Shown here: positions 33,474 through 40,818 of the stretch, in pieces
How the letters are laid out: every line of letters starts with the position of its first letter
Position numbering within the stretch: position 1 is the stretch's first letter
NCBI GenBank assembly: GCA_020831775.1
Contig: JAFIFZ010000079.1
Location: 1 to 64,000 of the forward strand
Direction of reading: 5' to 3'
Origin: Phycisphaerales bacterium
GTDB lineage: Bacteria > Planctomycetota > Phycisphaerae > Phycisphaerales > UBA1924
Length of the DNA stretch: 64,000 nt
Notes under the pieces: model-generated
Database searches by the model: none
Told to the model about the DNA's origin: nothing
The model's input: only the letters and a program-made list of their open reading frames with translations
Translations under genes and position numbers: made by a program

Positions 33474-35459
33474 ATGCGACCTCAATCCCATCCGCAGCAT
33501 CTGCTCGACGCGCTGACCGCCCACACGGCGGTTGTTGCCGACGACGGCGAGATCGTCTCCGTCAACCACACCTGGAAGCGCTTCGCTGACGAGAACGGTC
33601 TCGCGAGCCGGGATTACTGCGTCGGCGAGAGCTACCACGAGGCCTGCCTTCCCGCGTCGCGGACCGACCCTGTCGCGGCGGGTGTCTGTGACGCGATCCG
33701 GGGGGTGTGCGCCGGCGACCTGACGCGCGCCGAGTTCGAGTACCCCTGCCACGCCCCCGACGAGCGACGCTGGTTCGTGGTGCACATCACCCCGATGCGG
33801 GTCGGCGGGAAGCGCTTCGCGCTCGTGCTTCACGAGAATGTCACACGGATCAAGGCCGCGGAAGAGAGCCTCGCGACCATCGCCGACCTGCTCGCGGTTC
33901 CCGCGGGCGAGGGTTGCCTCGGGGCGATCGCCGAGGGGCTGCGGCGGACGCTCCCCGCTGACTTCGTGCTTGTGACCGAGGTGCTCCACACCGGCGAGGG
34001 CCGGGTGCGCGTGCTGGCCTCGGCCGGCCGGAGCTTGGCGGAAGAAGGCCGGGGCTCGACCGAAGAGGGATTGATCGTGCCGCTGCCGGGCACGCCCGAA
34101 GCGAGGCTCGCGAACGGCTCGCGGTCGGTCTGCCTGCCCACGGGCGCATCTGAGTCCTTCGCGGATGACCCGAGGCTCGCCGGTGCGCGTGGGTTCATCG
34201 GGTCGGGCGCCGGCGAAGACGAACTCGGCCGCCCGCTGGGCATGGTGGGCGCGCTGTGGCGACAACCGGTGGCGGGTGTTGACTTGGCGCGGCGCGTTGT
34301 CGGGCTGTCGGCGGGCCGAGTCGCCGAGGAGCTGCAGCGTCGCCGGGCCGAAGCCGAGCGAGAGCGGAGCGAAGACCTCGCCGCACGGGCGGAGGCCCTT
34401 GACGAAAAGGCCTGCGAGACCGCCCACGAGCTGAAGAATCTGATCTTCGCGCTCCAGGCGCATCTGAAAGAAGCGTCGAAGACGGTCGAGGCTGGCGGAA
34501 GCCCGCGGCAGGCCCATGCAAAGCTCGGGGAGCTGATCCGACAGGCGGGCTCGCTCGCCAACTCGCTGCGGGACCTCGCCTCTGAGCCAGAGCCGACGCG
34601 TTGCGTGCTGTCTCTCGCCGAATTGGCCCGCGATGCGATCGCGACGGTCAAGCCGCTGCTCCCGGCCGAGACGAGCGTGACGCTCGACGCCGACACGCGG
34701 GTGCGCGTGCTCGGCAACGCCGACCAACTGCAGCGAGCGCTGGTGAACCTCACGCTCAACGCGCGCAACGCGATGAAGGCCGATGGCGGACGCATCGTCG
34801 TCGGCGTGCATGCCCACGGCGCCGAGGCGGTCTTGAGCGTCACCGACTCGGGCGAGGGCGTCTCCGGTTCGGTCAGAGACAGGATGTTCGAGCGCCGCTT
34901 CACCACCAGGCGCAGCGAGGGGGGCGAGGGGCTCGGCCTCACGGTGGTCGACGAGATCGCCCGCGCCCACGCCGGACGCGTCACGGTCAGCACCGAACGG
35001 GGGGTCGGCACGACCATGGCCATCATCCTGCCCGCTCTCGCGGCCGGTGCGGAGGCGACCGACAGCCCTTCCGCAGAGCGAGGGCGTTGCGCACTGGTCA
35101 TCGAAGACAATCCTCAGGTGCTCAAAATCGTCGCGGGCATGCTCGATTCGATGGGATACTCGGTGGTCCGGCGGCGGGGTGACGAAGCGTTCGGCGAAGG
35201 ACGTGAGCTGCTGCCGCCGGGCGTCACGCTGGTCGTCTCTGACTATCGGCTGCCCGGGAACGACGGCGAGTCGTTGCTGCGAGAGCTGCGCGAAGCCGGG
35301 TATACGGGCCCGGCGGTGCTGATGAGCGGGAGCCGCGCCGGCGGTGTTTCTGCCGACGCGAAGCTGGGCGCCGCGCTTCTGGCCAAGCCCTTCGGCGAGA
35401 CCGAGCTCCGCTCGGCGATCGGCCTGGCTCTGGACATGCTGCGTGAGGTTGGGCCATGA
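33474..35459 (+). CDS. Hybrid sensor histidine kinase (PAS, GAF-like, HisKA, HATPase, receiver)
   Basis: The ATG at 33474 has GAGG 6 nt upstream; an open frame extending further 5' lacks a ribosome site. The 661 residues comprise a PAS fold (~10-120), a GAF-like region (~130-280), and a phosphoacceptor helix with the H-box TAHELKN (His ~317). A GHKL ATPase follows with N-box NLTLNARNAM, G1 DSGEG and G2 GGEGLGL, then a C-terminal receiver (~535-655) with acidic pair ED, phosphoacceptor Asp in VVSDYRLPG and Lys in LAKPF. No membrane segment is visible, so the signal is cytoplasmic. Its stop overlaps the response regulator start (ATGA), indicating translational coupling and a shared pathway. Confidence 0.92.
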   Translation: MRPQSHPQHLLDALTAHTAVVADDGEIVSVNHTWKRFADENGLASRDYCVGESYHEACLPASRTDPVAAGVCDAIRGVCAGDLTRAEFEYPCHAPDERRWFVVHITPMRVGGKRFALVLHENVTRIKAAEESLATIADLLAVPAGEGCLGAIAEGLRRTLPADFVLVTEVLHTGEGRVRVLASAGRSLAEEGRGSTEEGLIVPLPGTPEARLANGSRSVCLPTGASESFADDPRLAGARGFIGSGAGEDELGRPLGMVGALWRQPVAGVDLARRVVGLSAGRVAEELQRRRAEAERERSEDLAARAEALDEKACETAHELKNLIFALQAHLKEASKTVEAGGSPRQAHAKLGELIRQAGSLANSLRDLASEPEPTRCVLSLAELARDAIATVKPLLPAETSVTLDADTRVRVLGNADQLQRALVNLTLNARNAMKADGGRIVVGVHAHGAEAVLSVTDSGEGVSGSVRDRMFERRFTTRRSEGGEGLGLTVVDEIARAHAGRVTVSTERGVGTTMAIILPALAAGAEATDSPSAERGRCALVIEDNPQVLKIVAGMLDSMGYSVVRRRGDEAFGEGRELLPPGVTLVVSDYRLPGNDGESLLRELREAGYTGPAVLMSGSRAGGVSADAKLGAALLAKPFGETELRSAIGLALDMLREVGP

Positions 35460-36103
35460 GCGAACGGACGATGGTGCTGCTGGTCGACGACCACACCCTC
35501 GTCCGCGAGGTGTGCGCTCGTCTGATCGAGGGCGAGCCGGACCTTCGCGTGATCGCCCAAGCCGCCGACGCCGAGGCAGGAGTCGAGGCCGCCGAGCAAC
35601 ACCGACCCGATGTGGTGCTGCTGGACATCGACATGCCGGGCGGCTCGGCGTTCGACGCCGCGCAGCGCATCGTCGAGCTCAGCCCCGAAACGCGCGTGAT
35701 CTTTCTCAGCGCGTACGCCTACGACCGTTACATCGACGAAGCGATCGGCGCCGATGCTGCGGGGTTCATCACCAAGGATGTGTCGCCCGAGCGCGTGCTC
35801 GACGCGGTCCGACAGGTCGCGGCCGGCGGAATGGCCTACTCCCCCAAGGTGATGGACCGGCTGATGGACAGGTCCGGGGAAGGACCAGGGGGCGCAACAC
35901 GCGCCAACACCCTGACCCGGCGCGAGCGTGAAGTCCTGACCATGATCGGTGAGGGCTGCGCAAAGAAGGTCATCTCCGAACGCCTGGGCGTGAGCATCAA
36001 AACCGTCGAAAAGCACGCTGCGAATGTGATGCGCAAGCTCGGGCTCAACGACCGCGTCGCGATCTGCCGCTACTGCGTGCGCGAGGGGCTGATCGCGCCG
36101 TGA
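35456..36103 (+). CDS. NarL/FixJ-type response regulator (receiver plus LuxR HTH)
   Basis: This 215-residue protein has an N-terminal receiver domain (LLVDDH acidic pocket, LLDIDMPG with the phosphoacceptor Asp, ITKD with the switch Lys). A C-terminal LuxR helix-turn-helix follows (LTRREREVLTMIGEG, SIKTVEKHAANVMRKL). It overlaps the upstream hybrid kinase by ATGA and the downstream esterase by GTGA, so all three form one translationally coupled operon. It is the probable transcriptional output of the kinase; its targets are unknown. Confidence 0.93.
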   Translation: MSERTMVLLVDDHTLVREVCARLIEGEPDLRVIAQAADAEAGVEAAEQHRPDVVLLDIDMPGGSAFDAAQRIVELSPETRVIFLSAYAYDRYIDEAIGADAAGFITKDVSPERVLDAVRQVAAGGMAYSPKVMDRLMDRSGEGPGGATRANTLTRREREVLTMIGEGCAKKVISERLGVSIKTVEKHAANVMRKLGLNDRVAICRYCVREGLIAP

Positions 36104-36786
36104 GCGGAACCAGAACGCACGAACTCAGGGCCGGGCGCCTTCGCGCGACACTGGTGGCGCACGGGCCGATCGGCCACCGCGTCCCGCTCGTGCTCTTCCT
36201 GCACGGGATCGGCGAGTGCGGGACCGACGCGGAGCTTGTCTAGAGCAGGTCGCTCCCCTCGATCGCCCGGGCGGATCCATCGCTGTGGCCGGCGCCGATG
36301 CTGATCCCCCAGAAGCCCGATCCCCAGCGGCAATGGGAGGACCACGCCGCGGAGATCATGCAACTGCTCGACCGATCCCTCGAGCACGGCGTTGCGGACA
36401 CCTGCGTGATCACGGGTAACAGCCAGGGCGGGCACGGGGCGCTGGTGATCGGCGCGCGGCATCCGGATCGGTTCGAGCGCGTGCTGAGCGTGTGTCCGTA
36501 CGCCGACCCGCCCGAGAACGGTTACGGCGCTGGCGACTGGCCCTTTGACGCTCGATCTGCGCTTGTGGCCGAGATCGCGTCGGGGCTGAGATCGACACCG
36601 GTGCGGATCACGCACGGCGTTGACGACGATGTTGTGCCGCCCGATCACGCGCGGGGGCTGCTGGCGGCGATCAGCGCCGCCGGAGGCGATTGCCGGCTGG
36701 AGCTCCTGCCCGAGACGGGCCACGACGCGTGGGGTGAGACCTATTCGAGGGCGGACTACGCGGCATGGTTGCTGGGGATTGGGTGA
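36100..36786 (+). pseudogene. Alpha/beta-hydrolase (predicted esterase) interrupted by an in-frame TAG
   Basis: Translation from the GTG at 36100, which overlaps the response regulator stop, gives 47 residues ending LVLFLHGIGECGTDAELV. An amber TAG follows at 36241-36243. The same frame then stays open to 36786 and carries the rest of the hydrolase: the nucleophile elbow GNSQGGHG, the acid region GVDDDVVPP and GHDAWGE with the likely catalytic His. The first strand and oxyanion HGIG are therefore separated from the catalytic core by one stop codon. A restart at ATG 36298 would lack them and probably not fold. Either the gene has recently been inactivated, the TAG is read through, or there is a single-base sequence error. 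Confidence 0.75.
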
Positions 36787-36801
36787 GTTTTTGCGGGCTT
36801 T

Positions 36802-36865
36802 CCACGGGTTCCGGTGTGCTTCGCACACCTCCACCCGTGGCTGCATTCTTGCGTCCCTTCGGGAC
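36802..36865 (+). repeat. Palindromic REP-like element, copy 1
   Basis: A long hairpin has outer arms CCACGGGT/ACCCGTGG (36802-36809, 36833-36840), an inner stem GGTGTGC/GCACACC and symmetrical tcc bulges. A second mini-hairpin GTCCCTTCGGGAC lies at 36853-36865 and is followed by TTTT. The same plan recurs at 56714-56777 and, inverted, at 56534-56610, with different but still complementary inner stems. It lies just after the interrupted esterase. Confidence 0.75.
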
Positions 36866-36948
36866 TTTTCCGGATCAGTCGCCGAGGATAGCACATGGCG
36901 TAGTTACAGACTCAACATCAGTCTGCAGGCCAGCACCGATCGATCGTC

Positions 36949-37158
36949 TCAACCTGAGCCGTCTGACGCGAACTCCAGGATCGCCAACGCCAGCGACCGT
37001 GCCTGTTCACGATCGATGACCGCTTCAGCGTCTCCGTTTCGTTCAAGAGAGAGACAAATTGCCACCTGGTCGTTCACGGCTCGAATGACGAAGCACGCGC
37101 CCTGGTTCTCGGCCTGATCCAGAAAGTTGAAGGTTACAGGATCTGGAGACCTGCTCAT
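36949..37158 (-). CDS. Small hypothetical protein (69 aa)
   Basis: The product is a 69-residue acidic protein with a predicted strand-turn-helix pattern (CFVIRAVNDQVAICLSLE, then EQARSLALAILEFASD). No signal or membrane segment is present. It lies 58 nt downstream of thrS on the same strand and could be read from thrS transcripts. The ribosome site is weak. I recognise no family; amphipathic regularity is the main reason to keep it. Confidence 0.45.
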   Translation of the reverse strand: MSRSPDPVTFNFLDQAENQGACFVIRAVNDQVAICLSLERNGDAEAVIDREQARSLALAILEFASDGSG

Positions 37159-37216
37159 GCTTGCATCTCGATTCCGTGCCTACCCCAGTCAGGGCTGCTG
37201 ACAGATTCGTACCCGC

Positions 37217-39301
37217 TCACGCGAACTTTGAGACCACCGTCTCCTTGCCGCGCGTTGCGATCTCGGTGTCGAGGGCCTGCACGAACTCGTCGAGGGGCAT
37301 GGCGCCGAGGTCTTTCTGGATGCCGCGGGCGCGGACGCTGACCGTGCCGCTCTCTTCGTCGCGCGGGCCCACGACGAGCATGTAAGGCACCTTCTCGTCG
37401 GCCGCGGCTTTGATCTTCGCCTGAACGCGTCCGGAGCTGTCGTCGGTGCTGACGCGGACGCGTTTCGCCTTGAGCGCGCTTTCGACTTTGGAGGCGTACG
37501 CCGCGGACTTGTCGCTGATGGGCAGCACGCGGACCTGCTCTGGCGAGAGCCAGGCGGGAAACGCGCCGGCGAAGTGCTCGATCAGCACGCCGATGAACCG
37601 CTCCATCGAGCCGAACGGGGCGCGGTGGATCATCACCGGCCTGTGCGGCTTGTTGTCCGGCCCGATGTACGAAAGCCCGAACCGCTCGGGCAGGTTGTAG
37701 TCCACCTGCACCGTGCCGAGCTGCCACTCGCGACCGATCACATCCTTGACGACAAAGTCGATCTTGGGCCCGTAGAACGCCGCCTCGCCAGGCTCCTCGA
37801 CAAAGGGCTTGCCGAGCGTCTTGGCCGCAGCGCGGCAGGCGGCCTCGGCCTTGTCCCAGTTGGACGGATCGCCGGTGTACTTGCTCGAATCCGGGTCGCG
37901 CAGGCCGATGCGCACGCGGTAGTCCTCCATGCCCAGCGCGTCGAAGATGATCTTCACCAGGCTCAGGCAGCCCTGCAGCTCTTCGTCGAGCTGGTCCTGC
38001 GTGCAGAACAGGTGCGCATCGTCCTGGGTGAAACCGCGGACGCGCGTCATGCCCCCGATTTCGCCCGACTGCTCCCAGCGGTACACCGTGCCAAACTCGG
38101 CCAGGCGCACCGGCAGATCTCGATACGAGTGCTGTCGCGACGCGAAGACCTTGATGTGGTGCGGGCAGTTCATCGGCTTGAGCATGTAGCCGTCGATCTC
38201 GCCCGACGCCATCAGGTTGCCAAGCTCGGCGCACGAACAGCCCTCCTGCGCAAGGCGCGACAGCTCCTCGCGAGGCACGATCGGCGGGTACTGGCTCTCG
38301 GCGTAGTACGGGAAGTGCCCGCTGGTGCGGTACAGATCCAGCCTGCCGATGTGCGGCGTGAAGATCTCCGAGTACCCCTGCAGCCGCAGCTCCTCGCCGA
38401 TGAAGTTCTGCAGCTCCTTGCGGATCGTCGAGCCCGCGGGCGTCCAGAGGATCAGCCCCTGCCCGACGGCCTCATCGATGTGGAAGAGCCCGAGCTGCTT
38501 GCCCAGCACGCGGTGGTCGCGGCGTTTGGCCTCTTCGATGTTGTCGAGGTATTGCTGGAGGTCGGCGGGCTTGAAGAAGGCGGTGCCGTAGACGCGGGTC
38601 AGGCGGTCGGAGTTCTCGTCGCCGTGCCAGTACGACGAGGCGAGCGACATCACCTTGAACGCGCCGATGCGCCCCGTGCTTGGCACATGGGGACCGCGGC
38701 AGAGGTCTTCCCAGTGCTTGCCCGGCTCGCCGGTGGCGTAGAACGAGAGCTTGGCCTCGGGCCCGGATGCGGCCAGCGCCCGCTCGGCGTTGTCGAGCTT
38801 GTACTTGCTCCCCTCGGCCTTGAGCTTGGTCATGCCCTCGTTGGGGTCCAGCTCGTAGCGGGTGAAGGGACGGTCCTCCTTGACGATCTTCTCCATCTCT
38901 TTCTCGACGGCCTCGAAGTCGCCCTCCTTGAGCGGACGGTCGTCGGGGAAGCGGATGTCGTAGTAGAAGCCGGTTTCCAGGGGCGGGCCGTAGACGAGCT
39001 GCGCCCCCGGCACGACCCGCTGGATCGCCTCGGCCATGACATGCGCGCACGAGTGGCGGACGAGAAAGAGGGCGTCGGGGTCGGGCTCGTTCTTGCCGCT
39101 CTCGCCCTTGCGGGTCTCGGTGATGATCTCCAGGCGGCAGTCGGCGTCGAGCGTGGCCGAGAGGTCGCGGACCTCGCCGTCGACGCGGCAGCCCACGGCG
39201 GCCTGGGCGAGGCGCGGGCCGATCGACTCGGCGACCTCACGGGCCGTCACCGGGGCGTCGAACTGTTTGACCGAACCGTCTGGGAGGGTGATGGCGGGCA
39301 T
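37217..39301 (-). CDS. thrS: Threonyl-tRNA synthetase
   Basis: This 694-residue class II synthetase charges tRNA-Thr. The start MPAITLPDGSVKQF (ATG 39301, GGAG ~10 nt upstream) opens a TGS domain (~1-65). The editing domain follows, with HSCAHVMAEA (the HxxxH motif) and LVYGPPLETGFYYD. The catalytic core shows motif 2 (FGTVYRWEQSGEIGGMTRVRGF), the zinc-site cysteine in LKPMNCPHH, and motif 3 (HRAPFGSMERFIGVLIEH). The anticodon-binding domain (VRVLPISDKSAAYA) ends the protein. The 5' region carries a Thr-rich leader peptide and a terminator-like hairpin (39400-39517), which suggests expression is controlled by charged tRNA-Thr. It is divergent from nrdR. Confidence 0.97.
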   Translation of the reverse strand: MPAITLPDGSVKQFDAPVTAREVAESIGPRLAQAAVGCRVDGEVRDLSATLDADCRLEIITETRKGESGKNEPDPDALFLVRHSCAHVMAEAIQRVVPGAQLVYGPPLETGFYYDIRFPDDRPLKEGDFEAVEKEMEKIVKEDRPFTRYELDPNEGMTKLKAEGSKYKLDNAERALAASGPEAKLSFYATGEPGKHWEDLCRGPHVPSTGRIGAFKVMSLASSYWHGDENSDRLTRVYGTAFFKPADLQQYLDNIEEAKRRDHRVLGKQLGLFHIDEAVGQGLILWTPAGSTIRKELQNFIGEELRLQGYSEIFTPHIGRLDLYRTSGHFPYYAESQYPPIVPREELSRLAQEGCSCAELGNLMASGEIDGYMLKPMNCPHHIKVFASRQHSYRDLPVRLAEFGTVYRWEQSGEIGGMTRVRGFTQDDAHLFCTQDQLDEELQGCLSLVKIIFDALGMEDYRVRIGLRDPDSSKYTGDPSNWDKAEAACRAAAKTLGKPFVEEPGEAAFYGPKIDFVVKDVIGREWQLGTVQVDYNLPERFGLSYIGPDNKPHRPVMIHRAPFGSMERFIGVLIEHFAGAFPAWLSPEQVRVLPISDKSAAYASKVESALKAKRVRVSTDDSSGRVQAKIKAAADEKVPYMLVVGPRDEESGTVSVRARGIQKDLGAMPLDEFVQALDTEIATRGKETVVSKFA

Positions 39302-39399
39302 GTCTGGAAGTCTCCGGCAAGGGGGGGCCCGGGATCGGGCCGCGGGGGTCAGCATCGGCGGGTCGGGGCGGATCTCAACGAAATCGCGGTCAATGAAAA

Positions 39400-39423
39400 C
39401 GCCCGGCCTTGGTCAGCCGGGCG
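39400..39423 (-). terminator. Terminator-like attenuator hairpin in the thrS leader
   Basis: On the minus strand an 8-bp GC stem (arms 39416-39423 and 39400-39407, 8-nt loop) is followed at once by TTTTCATT. It lies 37 nt after the leader-peptide stop and 98 nt before the thrS ATG. A competing upstream hairpin (39465-39470 with 39451-39456) includes the last codons of the leader peptide. This is the arrangement expected for ribosome-mediated attenuation. Confidence 0.6.
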
Positions 39424-39460
39424 TGGAGTGGTTGTGCAAACAGCGATCGCGGGCGGCCGG

Positions 39461-39517
39461 CTATCCGCCCCGCGTCGGCGTGGTCGTGGTCGTAGTCTTG
39501 CCGGTCGAGCATCGCAT
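39461..39517 (-). CDS. Threonine-rich leader peptide of thrS (attenuation peptide)
   Basis: This 18-codon open frame reads MRCSTGKTTTTTTPTRGG and then TAG. Eight of 18 residues are threonine, six in a row (ACT ACG ACC ACG ACC ACG). It ends 159 nt before thrS and 37 nt before a terminator-like hairpin on the same strand. A run of codons for the amino acid handled by the downstream gene is the hallmark of leader-peptide attenuation: scarce charged tRNA-Thr would stall the ribosome and prevent terminator formation. No Shine-Dalgarno is visible. A candidate promoter 6 nt upstream would start the transcript at or next to the ATG, so the peptide may be translated leaderless. The frame is read directly; the function is inference. 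Confidence 0.65.
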   Translation of the reverse strand: MRCSTGKTTTTTTPTRGG

Positions 39518-39523
39518 GGGCTG

Positions 39524-39553
39524 AGGATAGCCGCCGGGCGAGGGGGCGGGCAA
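39524..39553 (-). promoter_or_regulatory. Candidate promoter of the thrS leader transcript
   Basis: On the minus strand TTGCCC (39548-39553) and TATCCT (39524-39529) are spaced by 18 nt. The -10-like box ends 6 nt before the leader-peptide ATG, which would place transcription start at or within 1-2 nt of that ATG. This is a match by eye only. Confidence 0.35.
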
Positions 39554-39661
39554 GAGCCCCCACGCTTTGACCCGGGGGGCCGGGGCCCTGACAATCCCGG
39601 GCCGAGCCCCAACGGCTCGCCCTTGCTCCCGACCCGAGGCCCTTGATCTGGTGGTTGACGC

Positions 39662-40153
39662 ATGATCTGCCCTTTCTGCGGGTCCAACGAAGACCGGGTG
39701 ATCGACTCCCGAGCCGCCGAGGGCGGCAAGGTCATCCGGCGTCGTCGCCAGTGCGCCGACTGCGAGAAACGCTTCACCACCTACGAGCGCGTCGAGCAGA
39801 CCAGCCGCATCGCGGTCGTCAAGCGTGACGGCAAGCGCGTCCCCTTCGACCGAGACAACATCGCACGCGGGCTCGACGCCGCCTGCGGCAAACGCCCCGT
39901 CTCCGAAGACGCCAAGCAACGCCTCGTCGACGAGGTCGAGGAAGAACTGCACCGCGAGTTCGACCGCGAGGTTTCGAGCCAGGTGATCGGCGAGCGCGTG
40001 ATGGCCAAGCTGCGCGACCTGGACGAGGTGGCGTACATCCGCTTCGCCAGCGAGTACCACCAGTTCAAGACGGTCGACGACATCATGGACGAGCTCAAGG
40101 CGCTGACCAGCAAGCCCAAGGATGTGAAAAACCAGCAGGGGCTGTTCCCCTGA
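39662..40153 (+). CDS. nrdR: Transcriptional repressor NrdR of ribonucleotide reductase genes
   Basis: This 163-residue protein is of normal family length. It opens with the zinc ribbon MICPFCGSNEDRVIDSR, with the second Cys pair at CADC (31-34) and the conserved FTTYERVE. The ATP-cone follows (VVKRDGKRVPFDRDNIARGL, later VAYIRFASEYHQF). NrdR binds NrdR boxes upstream of nrd operons and senses nucleotides through the ATP-cone; no nrd gene or pair of NrdR boxes is visible in this window. It is divergent from thrS and its leader, across an intergenic region of 144 nt beyond the leader peptide. Confidence 0.96.
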   Translation: MICPFCGSNEDRVIDSRAAEGGKVIRRRRQCADCEKRFTTYERVEQTSRIAVVKRDGKRVPFDRDNIARGLDAACGKRPVSEDAKQRLVDEVEEELHREFDREVSSQVIGERVMAKLRDLDEVAYIRFASEYHQFKTVDDIMDELKALTSKPKDVKNQQGLFP

Positions 40154-40156
40154 CGA

Positions 40157-40184
40157 GACTGTTTGCATGAGGCTGTTTGCATGA
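40157..40184 (+). repeat. 14-bp tandem duplication creating a 5-codon upstream ORF before the cytochrome gene
   Basis: Two adjacent 14-nt units (40157-40170, 40171-40184) match at 13 of 14 bases, each containing CTGTTTGCATGA. The first ATG (40167) encodes MRLFA and stops at a TGA that overlaps the cytochrome ATG at 40181 (ATGA). This could couple translation of the downstream gene, or be an accident of slippage. Confidence 0.5.
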
Positions 40185-40768
40185 AAAGACGAGGCGCTGT
40201 CAACGCGGGGCTCATCGTGGCCCTGGTGGTCGGTCTGCCGCTCGTGCTGATGGGCGTGGGGATTGCCTGGCTGCTGATGACCTCGTCGGACGGCCCCGCC
40301 GAGCGCGTGCTGCCCGACACGACGCCCGCCCCCGAGAGCCTCGAAGACCGCGCCCAACGCATCGATTACAGCTACAACCGCGTCAAGGCCGGGGCGGGCG
40401 AGCAGCTCTGGTTCCGCATGTGCTTCGCCTGCCACTCCGACGACGGAACGGTGGTCGAGGGGCCGTCGTTCCTGCACCTGTACGGCTCGGAGGTCGTGCT
40501 CGTCGGCGGGACAAGAGTGATCGCCGACGAGGAGTACCTGCGCCGGGCGATCCTGGACCCGTACGACCAGGTGCGCCGGGGGTGGGAAAACGTCCGGACG
40601 ATGCCGCCCAACCGCGGGGTGCTGAACGATCAGCAGGTCGAGCAGCTCATCGAGTTCATCAAGAGCCTGGCCGAGCCGAACATGCCCGAGCCGCCCGCCG
40701 ACGAGACCGGAGAGGGCGAGCCCGGCGAAGGCGAGCCGGATCCGGCCGAGAGCGCCGGGGGCGGCTGA
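40181..40768 (+). CDS. Membrane-anchored monohaem cytochrome c
   Basis: This 195-residue protein starts at ATG 40181 with GAGG about 9 nt upstream. An N-terminal membrane anchor (~8-30, AGLIVALVVGLPLVLMGVGIAWLL) precedes a periplasmic c-type domain with haem motif CFACH and a likely axial Met in VRTMPPNRG. The pattern GTRVIADEEYLRRAILDP, then LIEFIKSL, closely resembles the cytochrome c domain fused to the C-terminus of caa3-type oxidase subunit II. It could serve as an electron carrier. The C-terminal ~30 residues are Pro/Glu/Gly-rich and disordered. It lies 27 nt after nrdR. Confidence 0.85.
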   Translation: MKRRGAVNAGLIVALVVGLPLVLMGVGIAWLLMTSSDGPAERVLPDTTPAPESLEDRAQRIDYSYNRVKAGAGEQLWFRMCFACHSDDGTVVEGPSFLHLYGSEVVLVGGTRVIADEEYLRRAILDPYDQVRRGWENVRTMPPNRGVLNDQQVEQLIEFIKSLAEPNMPEPPADETGEGEPGEGEPDPAESAGGG

Positions 40769-40818
40769 CCCGGGCTTTCGAATACACTTCAACCAAACAC
40801 GCGACCCAGGGAGCGACC

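Noticed and set aside
36298-36786. Intact short hydrolase starting at ATG 36298
   Set aside because: It would lack the first strands and the HGIG oxyanion segment that are present in frame just upstream of the TAG, so an interrupted gene is the simpler reading.
39302-39661. T-box riboswitch controlling thrS
   Set aside because: The conserved T-box antiterminator sequence (GGUGG followed by ACCGCG) was not found. The Thr-rich ORF explains the hairpin better.
39461-40792. A 443-codon minus-strand frame opposite nrdR and the cytochrome gene
   Set aside because: It is antisense to two certain genes. Only its last 18 codons, with their own ATG, have a plausible role as the thrS leader peptide.
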